A stretch of DNA of 44,880 nucleotides from Paenibacillus gorillae (GCF_000513275.1 NZ_CBVJ010000109.1:1-44880); one strand, 5' to 3'; positions 15,639-23,878 are shown, numbered from the stretch's first letter. Numbers and translations are program-made. Notes: generated by a model from the letters alone, not told the origin.

Positions 15639-16670
15639 CTATTCCCCCAGGAAGCTCTTCACAATGAAGTCGAGCTGTCCCTCCAGAGAGATAGGGTCAT
15701 TGTAATAGGAACCTTTTTCATTAATCCAATAAACGTGGTTGTTTTTAACGGCCGGCAGCGACTTCCACAGCTTGCTGTCATACACGACATTCGCATCGCC
15801 GTCATCCCAGCCCCAGTTGCTTGTGAAAATATAATCGCCAGCATATTCCGGCAATAATTCCAGCGTGAAATCCGCTCCAAAGTCGCTACCGTCGATCAGC
15901 TTATCTTGTATGATTTTTGGCGCCTTCAGACCCAGATCACCGTGAATGATTTCGCCGCCTCTGCCGCCTTTATTTCCCCAAGCATAGATGCCTTTCGCAT
16001 AAGGCTGAAGAATCGAAACGGTTTTGTCTCCCACTACAGCTTGAATCTTTGGCTTCACTTCAGCAATTTTGGCATTCCATTCCTGTACCCATTGCTGAGC
16101 GAGCTCTTCCCGGCCCGTTATTTTACCAAATTCCATCAACAGCTCTGACGGCGTTCCCGCTCCATATTTCAGACGGACAACCGGTGCAATTCGCGCCAGC
16201 TTTTCATATTCGGCTTCATCGATATAATCAAATGCGATGATCAAATCCGGATTCAAATTCAGAATCGCTTCCGCACTGGGTTCTTCGCCCATATCGACAA
16301 TATCATTCAGCTTGCCTTCGTGAAAAGGACTTTGCAGCGAATCACGCGTAGCCGCGACCGGCTTAATATCCAGCGCCAGCAGATTGCCAATTGCGCTTCC
16401 CGTCAGATCGATAATCCGCTTCGGATCGGCCGGAATCGTTACCGTTCCCTTGCCGTCTGTATAGGTTCTGGTAGCTGCAACTGCTTCAGTGGGCTTAGGT
16501 GTTTCTATATTTGTTCCCTGCGTTGTCCCCGTCACCGCTGCCCCGTTGCTGTTACCGCCGGATTGATTGTTGACGGAATTGGAAGGCGCCGAGCACGCAC
16601 TAATTAACAAGGTTAAGCATAACAGCAATGTCGCTGTAGCCATTGATGTCGACTTATATACTCTATTCAC
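15639..16670 (-). CDS. Nested frame: siderophore-binding lipoprotein of fusion 2
   Basis: GTG 16670, in frame with the fusion, is preceded 6 bp upstream by AGGAGAGGG, one of the strongest ribosome sites in the window. It gives MNRVYKSTSMATATLLLCLT followed by LISAC, a textbook lipoprotein signal. The 343-residue product matches ABC-type ferric-siderophore receptors (IIDLTGSAIGNLLALDIKPV; LNLNPDLIIAFDYID). A strong ribosome site inside a long reading frame is hard to explain unless the lipoprotein is also made separately. Confidence 0.7.
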   Translation of the reverse strand: MNRVYKSTSMATATLLLCLTLLISACSAPSNSVNNQSGGNSNGAAVTGTTQGTNIETPKPTEAVAATRTYTDGKGTVTIPADPKRIIDLTGSAIGNLLALDIKPVAATRDSLQSPFHEGKLNDIVDMGEEPSAEAILNLNPDLIIAFDYIDEAEYEKLARIAPVVRLKYGAGTPSELLMEFGKITGREELAQQWVQEWNAKIAEVKPKIQAVVGDKTVSILQPYAKGIYAWGNKGGRGGEIIHGDLGLKAPKIIQDKLIDGSDFGADFTLELLPEYAGDYIFTSNWGWDDGDANVVYDSKLWKSLPAVKNNHVYWINEKGSYYNDPISLEGQLDFIVKSFLGE

Positions 16671-17627
16671 TGATAACCCTCTCCTCTTGCCTAAATGATA
16701 ATCGTTCTCGTAGTCATTGACACTATAGCACCGAGAATCAGCAGCAACAAGGGCAGATTTCATACGAAGTTTGGGCAATTCTGATACGGTCTGCTTTCCG
16801 TGGCATGCAGTTCTGAACTGAGTTGGAGTCATGCCATAGCTTTTTCTAAAGCTGCGGTTCAGTGTATGGGCATCCGGATAGCCGACAAGCTCAGCAACAT
16901 GCTGCAGCGAAATATCCGTCTTACTCAAATAGGCCGCAGACTTCTCCATCCGTATGTGAGTCAAGTAGCGAATCGGGCTCTCACCCATTCTTTTCTTGAA
17001 CAGCTTGGTCAAATAACTGACACTGCAATCAAACAGCTCTGCCACTGTCTCCAAGGAAAGAGGCTTCATATAATGATCATTCATATAACGAAGTACCTGC
17101 GCCAGCAGATCGGGATGAACAGGTCTTATCCCTTGGAGCTGCATCTGGGACAAAAGCTCATGTACAAATTGATAAAATAACGTCCTCGCATGAAAAGCAT
17201 CCAATGGATTAAGCTTCATCCAATTCTCGTACATAGACCGAAGCTTCTCCAATATAGGCAAAGGATATTGAGGAACGAAGCTATACTGGCATAGAAACGG
17301 ACTCTCCATTCCTATCAGCCCTTGCTGTCTCTTCGCCAGAGGCAGCATCATTACAGCCTTGTATAAGATGAGGTAATACTCGAATCGCTCTTCAGCTGTA
17401 ATATGAAGTCGTGCGCCTCTTCCGCCATGCAAAATATAATTGCGGCTCATGAACTGCAATTTATCATCCAACTGCACCTGAGCAGAGCCTTGCTGTATAT
17501 ATAAAAATGCACTGGCTGGCAACCGGTATTCCGGCAGCTCCTCGCCGCTCTCCAGCGTCCCGCAGCGGATATCCAGCACCTTTATAGAAGCATGATTCCA
17601 ATGCGCGATATGATCATTCACTTTCAT
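15639..17627 (-). CDS. AraC regulator fused in frame to siderophore-binding lipoprotein, copy 2
   Basis: A 662-residue frame organised like copy 1: sensor domain (about 1-170), AraC helix-turn-helix (about 175-280, with VAELFDCSVSYLTKLFKKR and VAELVGYPDAHTLNRSFRK), linker, lipoprotein signal peptide with lipobox LISAC (Cys345), then a ferric-siderophore-binding domain to the end. The regulator part is 319 codons up to the internal start, exactly as in copy 1. A full Fur-controlled promoter precedes the gene and a second, weaker Fur box lies in the linker. The paralogues differ widely in sequence, so retention of the open linker is not due to a recent copy. It probably senses and captures a ferric siderophore; the ligand is unknown. 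Confidence 0.85.
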   Translation of the reverse strand: MKVNDHIAHWNHASIKVLDIRCGTLESGEELPEYRLPASAFLYIQQGSAQVQLDDKLQFMSRNYILHGGRGARLHITAEERFEYYLILYKAVMMLPLAKRQQGLIGMESPFLCQYSFVPQYPLPILEKLRSMYENWMKLNPLDAFHARTLFYQFVHELLSQMQLQGIRPVHPDLLAQVLRYMNDHYMKPLSLETVAELFDCSVSYLTKLFKKRMGESPIRYLTHIRMEKSAAYLSKTDISLQHVAELVGYPDAHTLNRSFRKSYGMTPTQFRTACHGKQTVSELPKLRMKSALVAADSRCYSVNDYENDYHLGKRRGLSVNRVYKSTSMATATLLLCLTLLISACSAPSNSVNNQSGGNSNGAAVTGTTQGTNIETPKPTEAVAATRTYTDGKGTVTIPADPKRIIDLTGSAIGNLLALDIKPVAATRDSLQSPFHEGKLNDIVDMGEEPSAEAILNLNPDLIIAFDYIDEAEYEKLARIAPVVRLKYGAGTPSELLMEFGKITGREELAQQWVQEWNAKIAEVKPKIQAVVGDKTVSILQPYAKGIYAWGNKGGRGGEIIHGDLGLKAPKIIQDKLIDGSDFGADFTLELLPEYAGDYIFTSNWGWDDGDANVVYDSKLWKSLPAVKNNHVYWINEKGSYYNDPISLEGQLDFIVKSFLGE
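16696..16710 (-). promoter_or_regulatory. Fur-like box inside fusion gene 2
   Basis: The minus strand reads CGAGAACGATTATCA, a 7-1-7 repeat with about 12 of 15 matches to the Fur pattern. It encodes ENDYH in the fusion frame and lies just upstream of the internal ribosome site and the GTG at 16670, the same placement as in the other two fusions. Confidence 0.6.
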
Positions 17628-17668
17628 TGCCGTTATCCATCCTCCTCTTGTAATGAGGCTATCACTCT

Positions 17669-17697
17669 ATTATATTGATAACGATTCTCAACGTAAA
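17669..17697 (-). promoter_or_regulatory. Promoter of fusion gene 2
   Basis: On the minus strand, TTTACG (17692-17697), a 17-bp spacer and a perfect TATAAT (17669-17674). The spacer is filled by the Fur box at 17676-17690, so Fur binding would block RNA polymerase. Confidence 0.75.
17676..17690 (-). promoter_or_regulatory. Fur box in the promoter of fusion gene 2
   Basis: The minus strand reads TGAGAATCGTTATCA, a good 7-1-7 Fur site lying between the -35 and -10 elements, 49 bp upstream of the start at 17627. Confidence 0.8.
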
Positions 17698-17749
17698 GAA
17701 AAAGAAAGGAGAGCCCGAGTTAGTCGTTATTCAGAGGTTAATTCACTAA

Positions 17750-17778
17750 TTGACCGCATATCACCAATCGATTACAAT
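17750..17778 (+). promoter_or_regulatory. Promoter of the methyltransferase transcript
   Basis: TTGACC (17750-17755), a 17-bp spacer and TACAAT (17773-17778). Transcription would start near 17785 and include the short frame at 17811-17867 before the methyltransferase start at 17914. Confidence 0.7.
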
Positions 17779-17810
17779 AATTTCAACTATTAGGAAAGTG
17801 AGTGATTTTC

Positions 17811-17867
17811 ATGCAAATGCATAAACCCAACTCCACTATGTCCGTCTATAAGGTACGGAAGGGATAA
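17811..17867 (+). CDS. Candidate 18-residue leader peptide
   Basis: ATG 17811 opens MQMHKPNSTMSVYKVRKG and a TAA stop, between the promoter at 17750-17778 and the methyltransferase gene. AGGAAAG lies upstream at a long spacing. Its last codons overlap the left arm of the inverted repeat at 17856-17885, so translating it would disturb that hairpin. This arrangement is typical of leader-peptide attenuation. I do not recognise the peptide, and chance is possible. Confidence 0.35.
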   Translation: MQMHKPNSTMSVYKVRKG

Positions 17868-17885
17868 ATCGAATAATCCCTTCCG
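17856..17885 (+). repeat. Leader hairpin before the methyltransferase
   Basis: Perfect 10-bp inverted repeat CGGAAGGGAT / ATCCCTTCCG with a 10-nt loop, directly upstream of the ribosome site (GCGGAGGGAA) of the gene at 17914. It is followed by CAAAAATTAACC rather than a T-run, so it is more likely a translational or operator element than a terminator. Confidence 0.6.
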
Positions 17886-17913
17886 CAAAAATTAACCACG
17901 CGGAGGGAAATGC

Positions 17914-18681
17914 ATGTCTTTTAGCTACTACGGTCCATTATGTACAGAGGTCTACGACCACACGAAGAAAGTCGGTCAATCCTTCAATGGAGATATCGAA
18001 TATTACTATGAAAGGCTCAAGCATTGCGAAGGACGCATACTGGAGCCGATGGCGGGGTCTGGACGTGTCCTGATTCCGCTGCTAGAGCGCGAATTGCAGG
18101 TAGACGGGGTCGATTATTCACCCGAAATGCTGGCCTCCTGCCGGCAGCGGTGTGAGGAGCGCGGTTTGAAGGCAACTTTGCTTGAAGCCGATCTGCAGCA
18201 GCTGTCTTTGCCTGAACGTTATGAGGCTATCATTATTCCAGGCGGCTCTTTTTTACTGATTGAGAACCGAGAGCAATCGCTAAACGCCTTAAGACGTTTG
18301 TATGACCATCTTCAACCGGGAGGGCGCCTCCTGCTCGATCTTTTCCTGCCTGATACATCTTCTGATGGCAGCTGTTTTGGCGGGGATTCAACGTTCCACT
18401 TACCGGACGGGGATATCATTACGATGGAAGGCAAGCTTGTTGAATTCGATCTATTTCATCAATATAAAGTTTCCTATTTGAAATATGAGAAATGGCGAAA
18501 CGGCGTACTGCTGCAAACGGAGCTTCAGCGATTGGCCATACGCTGGTACGGTGTTGAAGAATTTAAGCTTGTTTTGGAGAGTATCGGCTTCACTAATGTC
18601 GTCGTATCGGCTGATTTCGAATACGGCAAAGCTCCCAGCAGCAGCAATCAGAAATATGTGTATGAAGCTGTGAGAAAATAA
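17914..18681 (+). CDS. Class I SAM-dependent methyltransferase
   Basis: A 255-residue enzyme with the SAM-binding motif LEPMAGSGRVLIPLL near residue 42, the acidic motif II region VDGVDYSPEML, and IIIPGGSFLLI as motif IV. It belongs to the broad Methyltransf_25/11 group; the acceptor (small molecule or protein) cannot be told. ATG 17914 has GGAGGG 6 bp upstream. It is a single-gene unit with its own promoter, a leader with a short frame and hairpin, and a terminator right after the stop. Confidence 0.85.
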   Translation: MSFSYYGPLCTEVYDHTKKVGQSFNGDIEYYYERLKHCEGRILEPMAGSGRVLIPLLERELQVDGVDYSPEMLASCRQRCEERGLKATLLEADLQQLSLPERYEAIIIPGGSFLLIENREQSLNALRRLYDHLQPGGRLLLDLFLPDTSSDGSCFGGDSTFHLPDGDIITMEGKLVEFDLFHQYKVSYLKYEKWRNGVLLQTELQRLAIRWYGVEEFKLVLESIGFTNVVVSADFEYGKAPSSSNQKYVYEAVRK

Positions 18682-18690
18682 CAGATAATA

Positions 18691-18717
18691 AGCCGCCAAC
18701 AATTTGGCGGCTTTTTC
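18691..18717 (+). terminator. Terminator of the methyltransferase gene
   Basis: Stem AGCCGCCAA / TTTGGCGGCT (18691-18712) followed by TTTTTCC, 10 bp after the stop codon. Confidence 0.9.
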
Positions 18718-18805
18718 CATCGCTCTGCAACCATTATTTTAAACATTGGTCTCCATTTGCCCCATCAAGCAAAGCCAATAAGCAAAAGCCGATAATCTGT
18801 CGGCC

Positions 18806-19861
18806 TCATTCGATTACGACCCTTGTTAAACGCAGCTCCTGACTCGTACCTTTATTATTACTCGTGATGCCGCCTTGAACTGCGATCTGCTCGTATTGGC
18901 CCGAACCGCCTTTTACAAAAGTAAATTTTGCATCATGAGAGGGGGCGTACCATTCGCTCTCTTTACCATATATTAGCCGCAATGCACCGTCATTAGAGGG
19001 AGAAATAACCGCCGCATATAAGTTGCCTTTATCGCTTTTTATCGTAAATTGAATCTCTTCGTTCAGTTTATAAATCCCTTCAAAAACTTTAAGGTATTCA
19101 TCACTAAGCGTAACCCGATGATCTAATTCAGCCGCTTTCACTTTATAATCTTGAATCAGAGGCCCTTCTAATTGGAGAGCAAGCTGATGCAGGTTATAGC
19201 AGTGGCTGCCCCGCTGCAGCTCCTCCATCAGATTGAATTTAAAGCATTGGTTGCTTTCATGAAAATCGTAAACATACACTTCCCTTTTCGAAAGGTCATA
19301 TATATTTGAATATTGAGTAGCGTTTTCTCCCGTTTGCAAACAGCTTTGCAGCAAATTTTCAAACTCCGTAATAGACTGAGTATGCATTTCGCATAATGCA
19401 GAGTTAGCCGTATGATAAGCGTAACCTAACGTTTGATGGCTTTTGCCATAATCAATGTGGAGCTCTCCGTTCTCAAAACCGATAACGGCAGAAGCCCCCG
19501 TTCGATCTACATACATAACTTTGGCATTAGAAAAGGAGGGTTCGTTGTACCTTTCATACAGCTTAACAACTTGAGCCAGTGACGAGGCTTCCTCCACAAT
19601 TTTCTCAGACAAATTTCCCGCAAAGTTATGCCTCTCAGGCGAAGGGAGCCACTCCTCCTCATATCCGGAAACCCAGTCAAAAAACAACCCTTGATCATTC
19701 ATACCGCCCTGAGCCCAACCGTTGAAATAGCCAAAGTATACTCTTCCATATTTGCCGTTCTGAGGTGCAAGAAACCACACTTTTGTATGGGAATCTGAGT
19801 AGTCTTCATTGTTGCCTACCAGTGTGACCCCATCCTGCGTAGCTTTGAATATGGTACACAT
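18806..19861 (-). CDS. Ntn-hydrolase fold linear amide C-N hydrolase
   Basis: A 351-residue protein starting Met-Cys (MCTIFKATQDG). Removal of Met exposes Cys as the N-terminal nucleophile, as in the linear-amide C-N hydrolase/penicillin V acylase/C45 group. GNNEDY and the following WFLAPQNGKYGRVYFGY are typical active-site-side stretches. After about residue 265 a C-terminal beta-rich extension appears (YLKVFEGIYKLNEEIQFTIK) that resembles the small lipocalin-like appendage of some beta-lactamase-fold proteins. GAGGGGGATG precedes the start. It is a single gene with no informative partners, and the substrate is unknown. Confidence 0.8.
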   Translation of the reverse strand: MCTIFKATQDGVTLVGNNEDYSDSHTKVWFLAPQNGKYGRVYFGYFNGWAQGGMNDQGLFFDWVSGYEEEWLPSPERHNFAGNLSEKIVEEASSLAQVVKLYERYNEPSFSNAKVMYVDRTGASAVIGFENGELHIDYGKSHQTLGYAYHTANSALCEMHTQSITEFENLLQSCLQTGENATQYSNIYDLSKREVYVYDFHESNQCFKFNLMEELQRGSHCYNLHQLALQLEGPLIQDYKVKAAELDHRVTLSDEYLKVFEGIYKLNEEIQFTIKSDKGNLYAAVISPSNDGALRLIYGKESEWYAPSHDAKFTFVKGGSGQYEQIAVQGGITSNNKGTSQELRLTRVVIE

Positions 19862-19933
19862 CTTACATCCCCCTCTTTCGTCATCATTCCAATTTTACCA
19901 TAAATAGAAATATTAAGATTTTTTAAAACAACT

Positions 19934-19975
19934 AAAAAGCCGCTCCCCTTCAACTTGAAGAGGAACGGCTTTTTT
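19934..19975 (-). terminator. Terminator of the second iron operon
   Basis: AAAAAGCCG...CGGCTTTTT with inner CTTCAA/TTGAAG forms a long, nearly continuous stem with T residues on both strands. It lies 14 bp after the stop of reductase copy 2 and could act in both directions. Confidence 0.85.
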
Positions 19976-19988
19976 ACCGCGTAACCAA

Positions 19989-21023
19989 TTAGGTTAAGGA
20001 TGACTCTTTCAAAATCTCTTTGTTTTTCTCGAAAAACCGGGCATTGTGAGAAGACACACCGGCCATATCCGTCGCAGTCGGCTCCATGTAGAGTTTGGCG
20101 CTGTTCACCGCAAGCACCGCATCGTTAAACGCGCCGGCAATTAAACGGACCTTACTGCCATAGGTAATAAAGTCTCCGGCTCCGAAGATGCCGGGAATGC
20201 TTGTGCGCATTTTCGGATCAACCGTCAGGCCATAATCTTCCTTCTTAAGTCCCCATTTCAGCAGCTCGCCAAAATCACGGTCAAAGCCATGGCTAACGAT
20301 CACTTCATCGACTTCAATGCGCTGAATCTCACCCGTCTCCGAATTCTCAAGCGCTACGCTGTCCAGCCGGTCGCCAGCACCGTACAACCGCGAGATATGG
20401 AAAGGCGTAATGACTCTCGCGGATGCTTTCATTTGGGCTACAGGCAGTTCATGCCCTGTAAAGTGATCCCGTCTATGAACAACAATAACTTCCTTAGCCA
20501 ATGGAACAATTTCATTCGCCCAATCGACTGCCGAATCGCCTCCGCCCGAGATGAGCACAACTTTATCCTTGAATCGCGACAAGTCAGTCACCACATAGTG
20601 CAGGTTCGTCAGTTCATAACGGCTCGCGCCTTCCACGTCGAGCTTCTGAACCTGCGTCATTCCCCGCCCTGCACATAACAGAATCGTACGTGTGTAATGC
20701 CGCTCGCCCGTCTTTGCGGTTATGGCAAACACACCGTCATCGCCCCGCTCCATATGAGCGATTTCCTGGCCCAGCACAATAGTGGGATCAAACGTCTTCG
20801 CTTGTCTTTCCAGCTTATCGATCAGCACCTCGCAGCGAATGGGATCGACACCGCCCACATCCCATACCAATTTCTCAGGATAGGTGCGCATGAAGCCTCC
20901 CAATTCTTCCTTGGCATCGATTAATTTCGTGCGCATCGCTCTCATGCCGCTGTAGAAAGCCGCATACATGCCTGCCGGACCGCCGCCAACAATCGTTACA
21001 TCATAAATATCATCCGTACTCAT
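19989..21023 (-). CDS. FNR/IruO-like NAD(P)H-flavin reductase, copy 2
   Basis: A 344-residue paralogue of 6185-7222 with the same FAD motif ([18 protein letters not shown]), NADPH motif (ISGGGDSAVDWA) and C-terminal FAD signature (IFGAGDFITYG), and no CxxC. Its ATG shares one base with the stop of the siderophore-binding lipoprotein gene (TAATG), so the two are translationally coupled. That places it functionally next to siderophore uptake and supports a role as ferric-siderophore reductase, as described for IruO. The residues differ enough from copy 1 to suggest a different partner or siderophore. Confidence 0.88.
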   Translation of the reverse strand: MSTDDIYDVTIVGGGPAGMYAAFYSGMRAMRTKLIDAKEELGGFMRTYPEKLVWDVGGVDPIRCEVLIDKLERQAKTFDPTIVLGQEIAHMERGDDGVFAITAKTGERHYTRTILLCAGRGMTQVQKLDVEGASRYELTNLHYVVTDLSRFKDKVVLISGGGDSAVDWANEIVPLAKEVIVVHRRDHFTGHELPVAQMKASARVITPFHISRLYGAGDRLDSVALENSETGEIQRIEVDEVIVSHGFDRDFGELLKWGLKKEDYGLTVDPKMRTSIPGIFGAGDFITYGSKVRLIAGAFNDAVLAVNSAKLYMEPTATDMAGVSSHNARFFEKNKEILKESSLT

Positions 21024-22015
21024 TATGGCACCAGCTTTTCTACAATATAGTCAATCAGCATGCTTGTTCCGATTGGACCTTTTGCTTGAATAAAGTCGTT
21101 GGTGCGGAGCGGGAATACGCCATTGTTTTTGACGGCGGCCAGATGCTTCCAAAGGGAGCTATCTTCCAATTCTTTCAACGAATCGGAGCTATCATAGTTT
21201 TCCATGCTTCTTTTTTCCAGAAATACATAATCCGGATTGATCTCAGGCAGCAGCTCTAAAGAAAGCGGCGTGAACCATTCCGTTGAATCTTTTATAAGAT
21301 CAGGGCTTTTCAGTCCCAATGTTTCATAGAAAAACTTGCTGACATCATCTTCGGATTTCGGTCCCAGATAACGATAACGTCTTGGCTCCACTCGCAATAC
21401 AAGCACCGTTTTATCACCGATAGCCTGATGAATCTTTTCTTTGGCTTCTGCCGCTTTCTTATCAAATTCAGCCAGCACCTTGTCCGATTCTGCTTTCTTA
21501 TCAAATAGCTCCGCTAGCTTGGACATCGCTACATGCATACCGCTGTTCGCGTCTAACGCCACGGTTGGTGCGATTTTCGACAGTTCGTCATAGACGTTTT
21601 TCTCCATTCCCTGACCAGGAACGATAATCAGATCTGGCGACAGGCTGAGCAATTTCTCAAAATTGAAGTCATATTGCTGCGTTGTAATTAATTCAACGCC
21701 GTTCTTTTCCATGTAAGGCTTGCGGTAGTCCGGCTCAATTTCAGGAACGACGAGCGCATACTGCGGGGCTACTCCCATTTCAATTAAATACTCGGCATAG
21801 TTGGAGCTCGATACGAGCAGGTTTTTTGGTTTGACAGGAATCGTTACCTCTCCGAACATATCCTTCACTACTCTAGTCTCGCTTTGGTTAGCTGCAGGCG
21901 TTTCCTCTTTCACTTGCTCTTGATTTTGCTCTTGCTTCACAGGTGTGTTGGAGCAAGCAGCTGCAATGATTAGTATAAATACTGCCCCCAGCAGCAGCAT
22001 GGAACGTTTGAACAT
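21023..22015 (-). CDS. Ferric-siderophore ABC transporter binding lipoprotein
   Basis: A 330-residue lipoprotein: MFKRSMLLLG, a hydrophobic core and lipobox IAAAC, then a low-complexity linker and a FhuD/FeuA-like binding domain (VRKDMFGEV-like start, DLIIVPGQGM, VLVLRVEPRRYRYLG). ATG 22015 is chosen because GAGGAG lies 10 bp upstream and the signal peptide begins properly there. A Fur box at 22036-22050 precedes it. It is followed by reductase copy 2 and preceded by a Btr-like regulator. RVEPRRYRYLG recurs as RVEPFGYRYLG in the Btr-like protein, so regulator and receptor probably bind the same siderophore. Confidence 0.88.
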   Translation of the reverse strand: MFKRSMLLLGAVFILIIAAACSNTPVKQEQNQEQVKEETPAANQSETRVVKDMFGEVTIPVKPKNLLVSSSNYAEYLIEMGVAPQYALVVPEIEPDYRKPYMEKNGVELITTQQYDFNFEKLLSLSPDLIIVPGQGMEKNVYDELSKIAPTVALDANSGMHVAMSKLAELFDKKAESDKVLAEFDKKAAEAKEKIHQAIGDKTVLVLRVEPRRYRYLGPKSEDDVSKFFYETLGLKSPDLIKDSTEWFTPLSLELLPEINPDYVFLEKRSMENYDSSDSLKELEDSSLWKHLAAVKNNGVFPLRTNDFIQAKGPIGTSMLIDYIVEKLVP

Positions 22016-22035
22016 GACGTATTCTCTCCTCTTGT

Positions 22036-22050
22036 TGATAATAATAATCA
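22036..22050 (-). promoter_or_regulatory. Fur box before the binding lipoprotein gene
   Basis: TGATAATAATAATCA on the plus strand is 14 of 15 to the Fur consensus, and overlapping half-sites (CTATCA, TTATCA) extend to about 22065. It lies 20 bp upstream of the start at 22015. Confidence 0.8.
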
Positions 22051-22099
22051 CTATCAAAGATTATCAAATAAGAGGATGCCGTTCCATAGCAAATCGTGC

Positions 22100-23743
22100 C
22101 TATTCTATTGGATTATTGTGCGCTTCCTGCCGTGCTTCAGTCAGGCTAGACACAATCTGATTCAGAATGATGCTCTGCCCGGCGATTCCGCAGCCGTCTA
22201 CCCAAATTCGAGTATCCGCATAGAAAACACGGCCGTTTCTGACCGCTCTTAAATTTGTCCAGCAGCTGCTTTCCATCAGCTTCTCCATATTTTCATCGGC
22301 GCTGAAGTTTTCCATGACGCGTTTCTCTACGAACAAATACTCCGGGTCGGCAGCAGCAAGCTGCTCCAGAGAACAAGGATTGAACCAAGCCTTGCCGGCC
22401 TTTAAAGAATGCGGAGGCATCAGCCCCAGCTTATGATACAGCAATTGAGACACGCCGCTGGAGTTCACGCCCAAATAGCGGTATCCGAAGGGCTCTACGC
22501 GCAGCACCATTACAGGAGCCTTAGCTTCAATTACAGCCTTTAACCGCTGCTGCGCTTCTTTCACTTCATTTGCCATTCGCTGCTGGCAGCTTTGTGCCTC
22601 CGCTCTTTTATCAAATAAATCGGCAAATCGGTCAAACAGCGGTGTAATATCGACCGGCAGTCCCGTTAGAACCGGTCCGATTGTGCGCAGTCTCCTCTTC
22701 ATGTCCTCTGTTAAAAAATGTCCGACAATGAGTGCAGGCTCCGCTTGCTCAATCTGTTCAACAGGAATGATATATTGCGGCACTTCGAGAAGCTTCACTC
22801 CATGCTTGTGGAACAAGTCACGATGATGTTCGGATAACAGCAGCGGAGTTACCATTACAGCATGAGGTACGACACCTAATGCAATTAGCACTTCGGCGCA
22901 AAACGGCGATAAAGATATGATCTTACGCTGCTGCAGCGTTTTGACATAATTTTTCGGCGACACTCCTGTCAGATGTTTAAAGCGGCGGCTAAAATAATGA
23001 ACATCCTCAAAGCCTGTTTTTCTCGCAATGTCCTGAGATTTCGCTGAGGTTAGCAGCAGCTCTTCCTGCGCGCGATAAATTCTGTAGGCTGCCAGATAGT
23101 CTGAGGGACGCTTGCCGCACCATTCACTAAACTTCCTGGAGTAATGCCAGGGGCTAATGCCCGCAATGTGTGCAAGCTGTTCCCGCGTTATGACCTCGTC
23201 ATAATGCTCCTGAATATAGGCAACGGAGCGTAAAATGCCTTTTTTAGTCGTCTGCCGCTCATCCGGCTGCTGCTGGTACAAGCTTCTCAGCAATCCATAC
23301 AAAAAGTATTGATGCTCAACGAGCATTCCGCTGTTCTGCTTCGGCTGCTCTTCGTTCAAGTAATCACTAATACCGGTTAAAAAACCGCCTGTTAATTGCA
23401 CTTGTTGAAACGTATCCCCTGCAGGCACCTGCCATTCGAATGCTTCATTATTATTTATAGCGAAAGCATGGAATTGAATCTGCCAGCCTGCCAGATCCAA
23501 ATTCCCGCCCTCGACAACCTCGATTACCGAGTTCGCCTCAACAGCGATTAACTGGCCGAATGCGGCATGTATCGATTGTCCGTTGATGTTCCACATCGCT
23601 TGACCGTCTGTAAGGAGAAGGAAGGCCGGACTAGGAAAATAATGAACTTCACCAGCAGCCATCCATTGATCCCCTAGTGGCTTCGTTGATTGCCATTGCG
23701 CAAACCACTGCCGCTCATCTTGTTGCCGTTCTATCGTGCTCAC
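22100..23743 (-). CDS. Btr-like soluble AraC regulator with siderophore-binding domain
   Basis: A 547-residue regulator: N-terminal sensor domain (about 1-150), AraC helix-turn-helix (about 165-272, with LAHIAGISPWHYSRKFSEW and IARKTGFEDVHYFSRRFKH), then directly a periplasmic-binding-protein domain (about 278-540) with no signal peptide between them. This is the architecture of B. subtilis Btr (YbbB), which activates siderophore uptake when ferric bacillibactin binds its C-terminal domain. The start is GTG 23743, next to GGAAGG; no upstream ATG is in frame. The adjacent lipoprotein gene is its likely target. It is a useful contrast to the three fusions with an internal signal peptide. Confidence 0.87.
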   Translation of the reverse strand: MSTIERQQDERQWFAQWQSTKPLGDQWMAAGEVHYFPSPAFLLLTDGQAMWNINGQSIHAAFGQLIAVEANSVIEVVEGGNLDLAGWQIQFHAFAINNNEAFEWQVPAGDTFQQVQLTGGFLTGISDYLNEEQPKQNSGMLVEHQYFLYGLLRSLYQQQPDERQTTKKGILRSVAYIQEHYDEVITREQLAHIAGISPWHYSRKFSEWCGKRPSDYLAAYRIYRAQEELLLTSAKSQDIARKTGFEDVHYFSRRFKHLTGVSPKNYVKTLQQRKIISLSPFCAEVLIALGVVPHAVMVTPLLLSEHHRDLFHKHGVKLLEVPQYIIPVEQIEQAEPALIVGHFLTEDMKRRLRTIGPVLTGLPVDITPLFDRFADLFDKRAEAQSCQQRMANEVKEAQQRLKAVIEAKAPVMVLRVEPFGYRYLGVNSSGVSQLLYHKLGLMPPHSLKAGKAWFNPCSLEQLAAADPEYLFVEKRVMENFSADENMEKLMESSCWTNLRAVRNGRVFYADTRIWVDGCGIAGQSIILNQIVSSLTEARQEAHNNPIE

Positions 23744-23811
23744 CCTTCCGTGTGGCGCATTCCATAACTTCTTTCCATATTACCACGAATAGATAATCGC
23801 TTTTTACCTGC

Positions 23812-23864
23812 GTGAAAAACGAAGGGCGATGACAGTCCGCTTTACAGCAGCCTGTAATCGCCCT
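23812..23864 (-). terminator. Terminator of the AraC-GyrI gene
   Basis: Outer arms AGGGCGAT / ATCGCCCT (23823-23864) with an inner TACAG/CTGTA hairpin, followed on the minus strand by TCGTTTTTC. Confidence 0.7.
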
Positions 23865-23878
23865 CTATTTTCCAACCA

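Noticed and set aside
23770..23812. Possible Fur box upstream of the Btr-like gene (GCGATTATC)
   Set aside because: Only a half-site matches. No second arm brings it near the 15-bp consensus.
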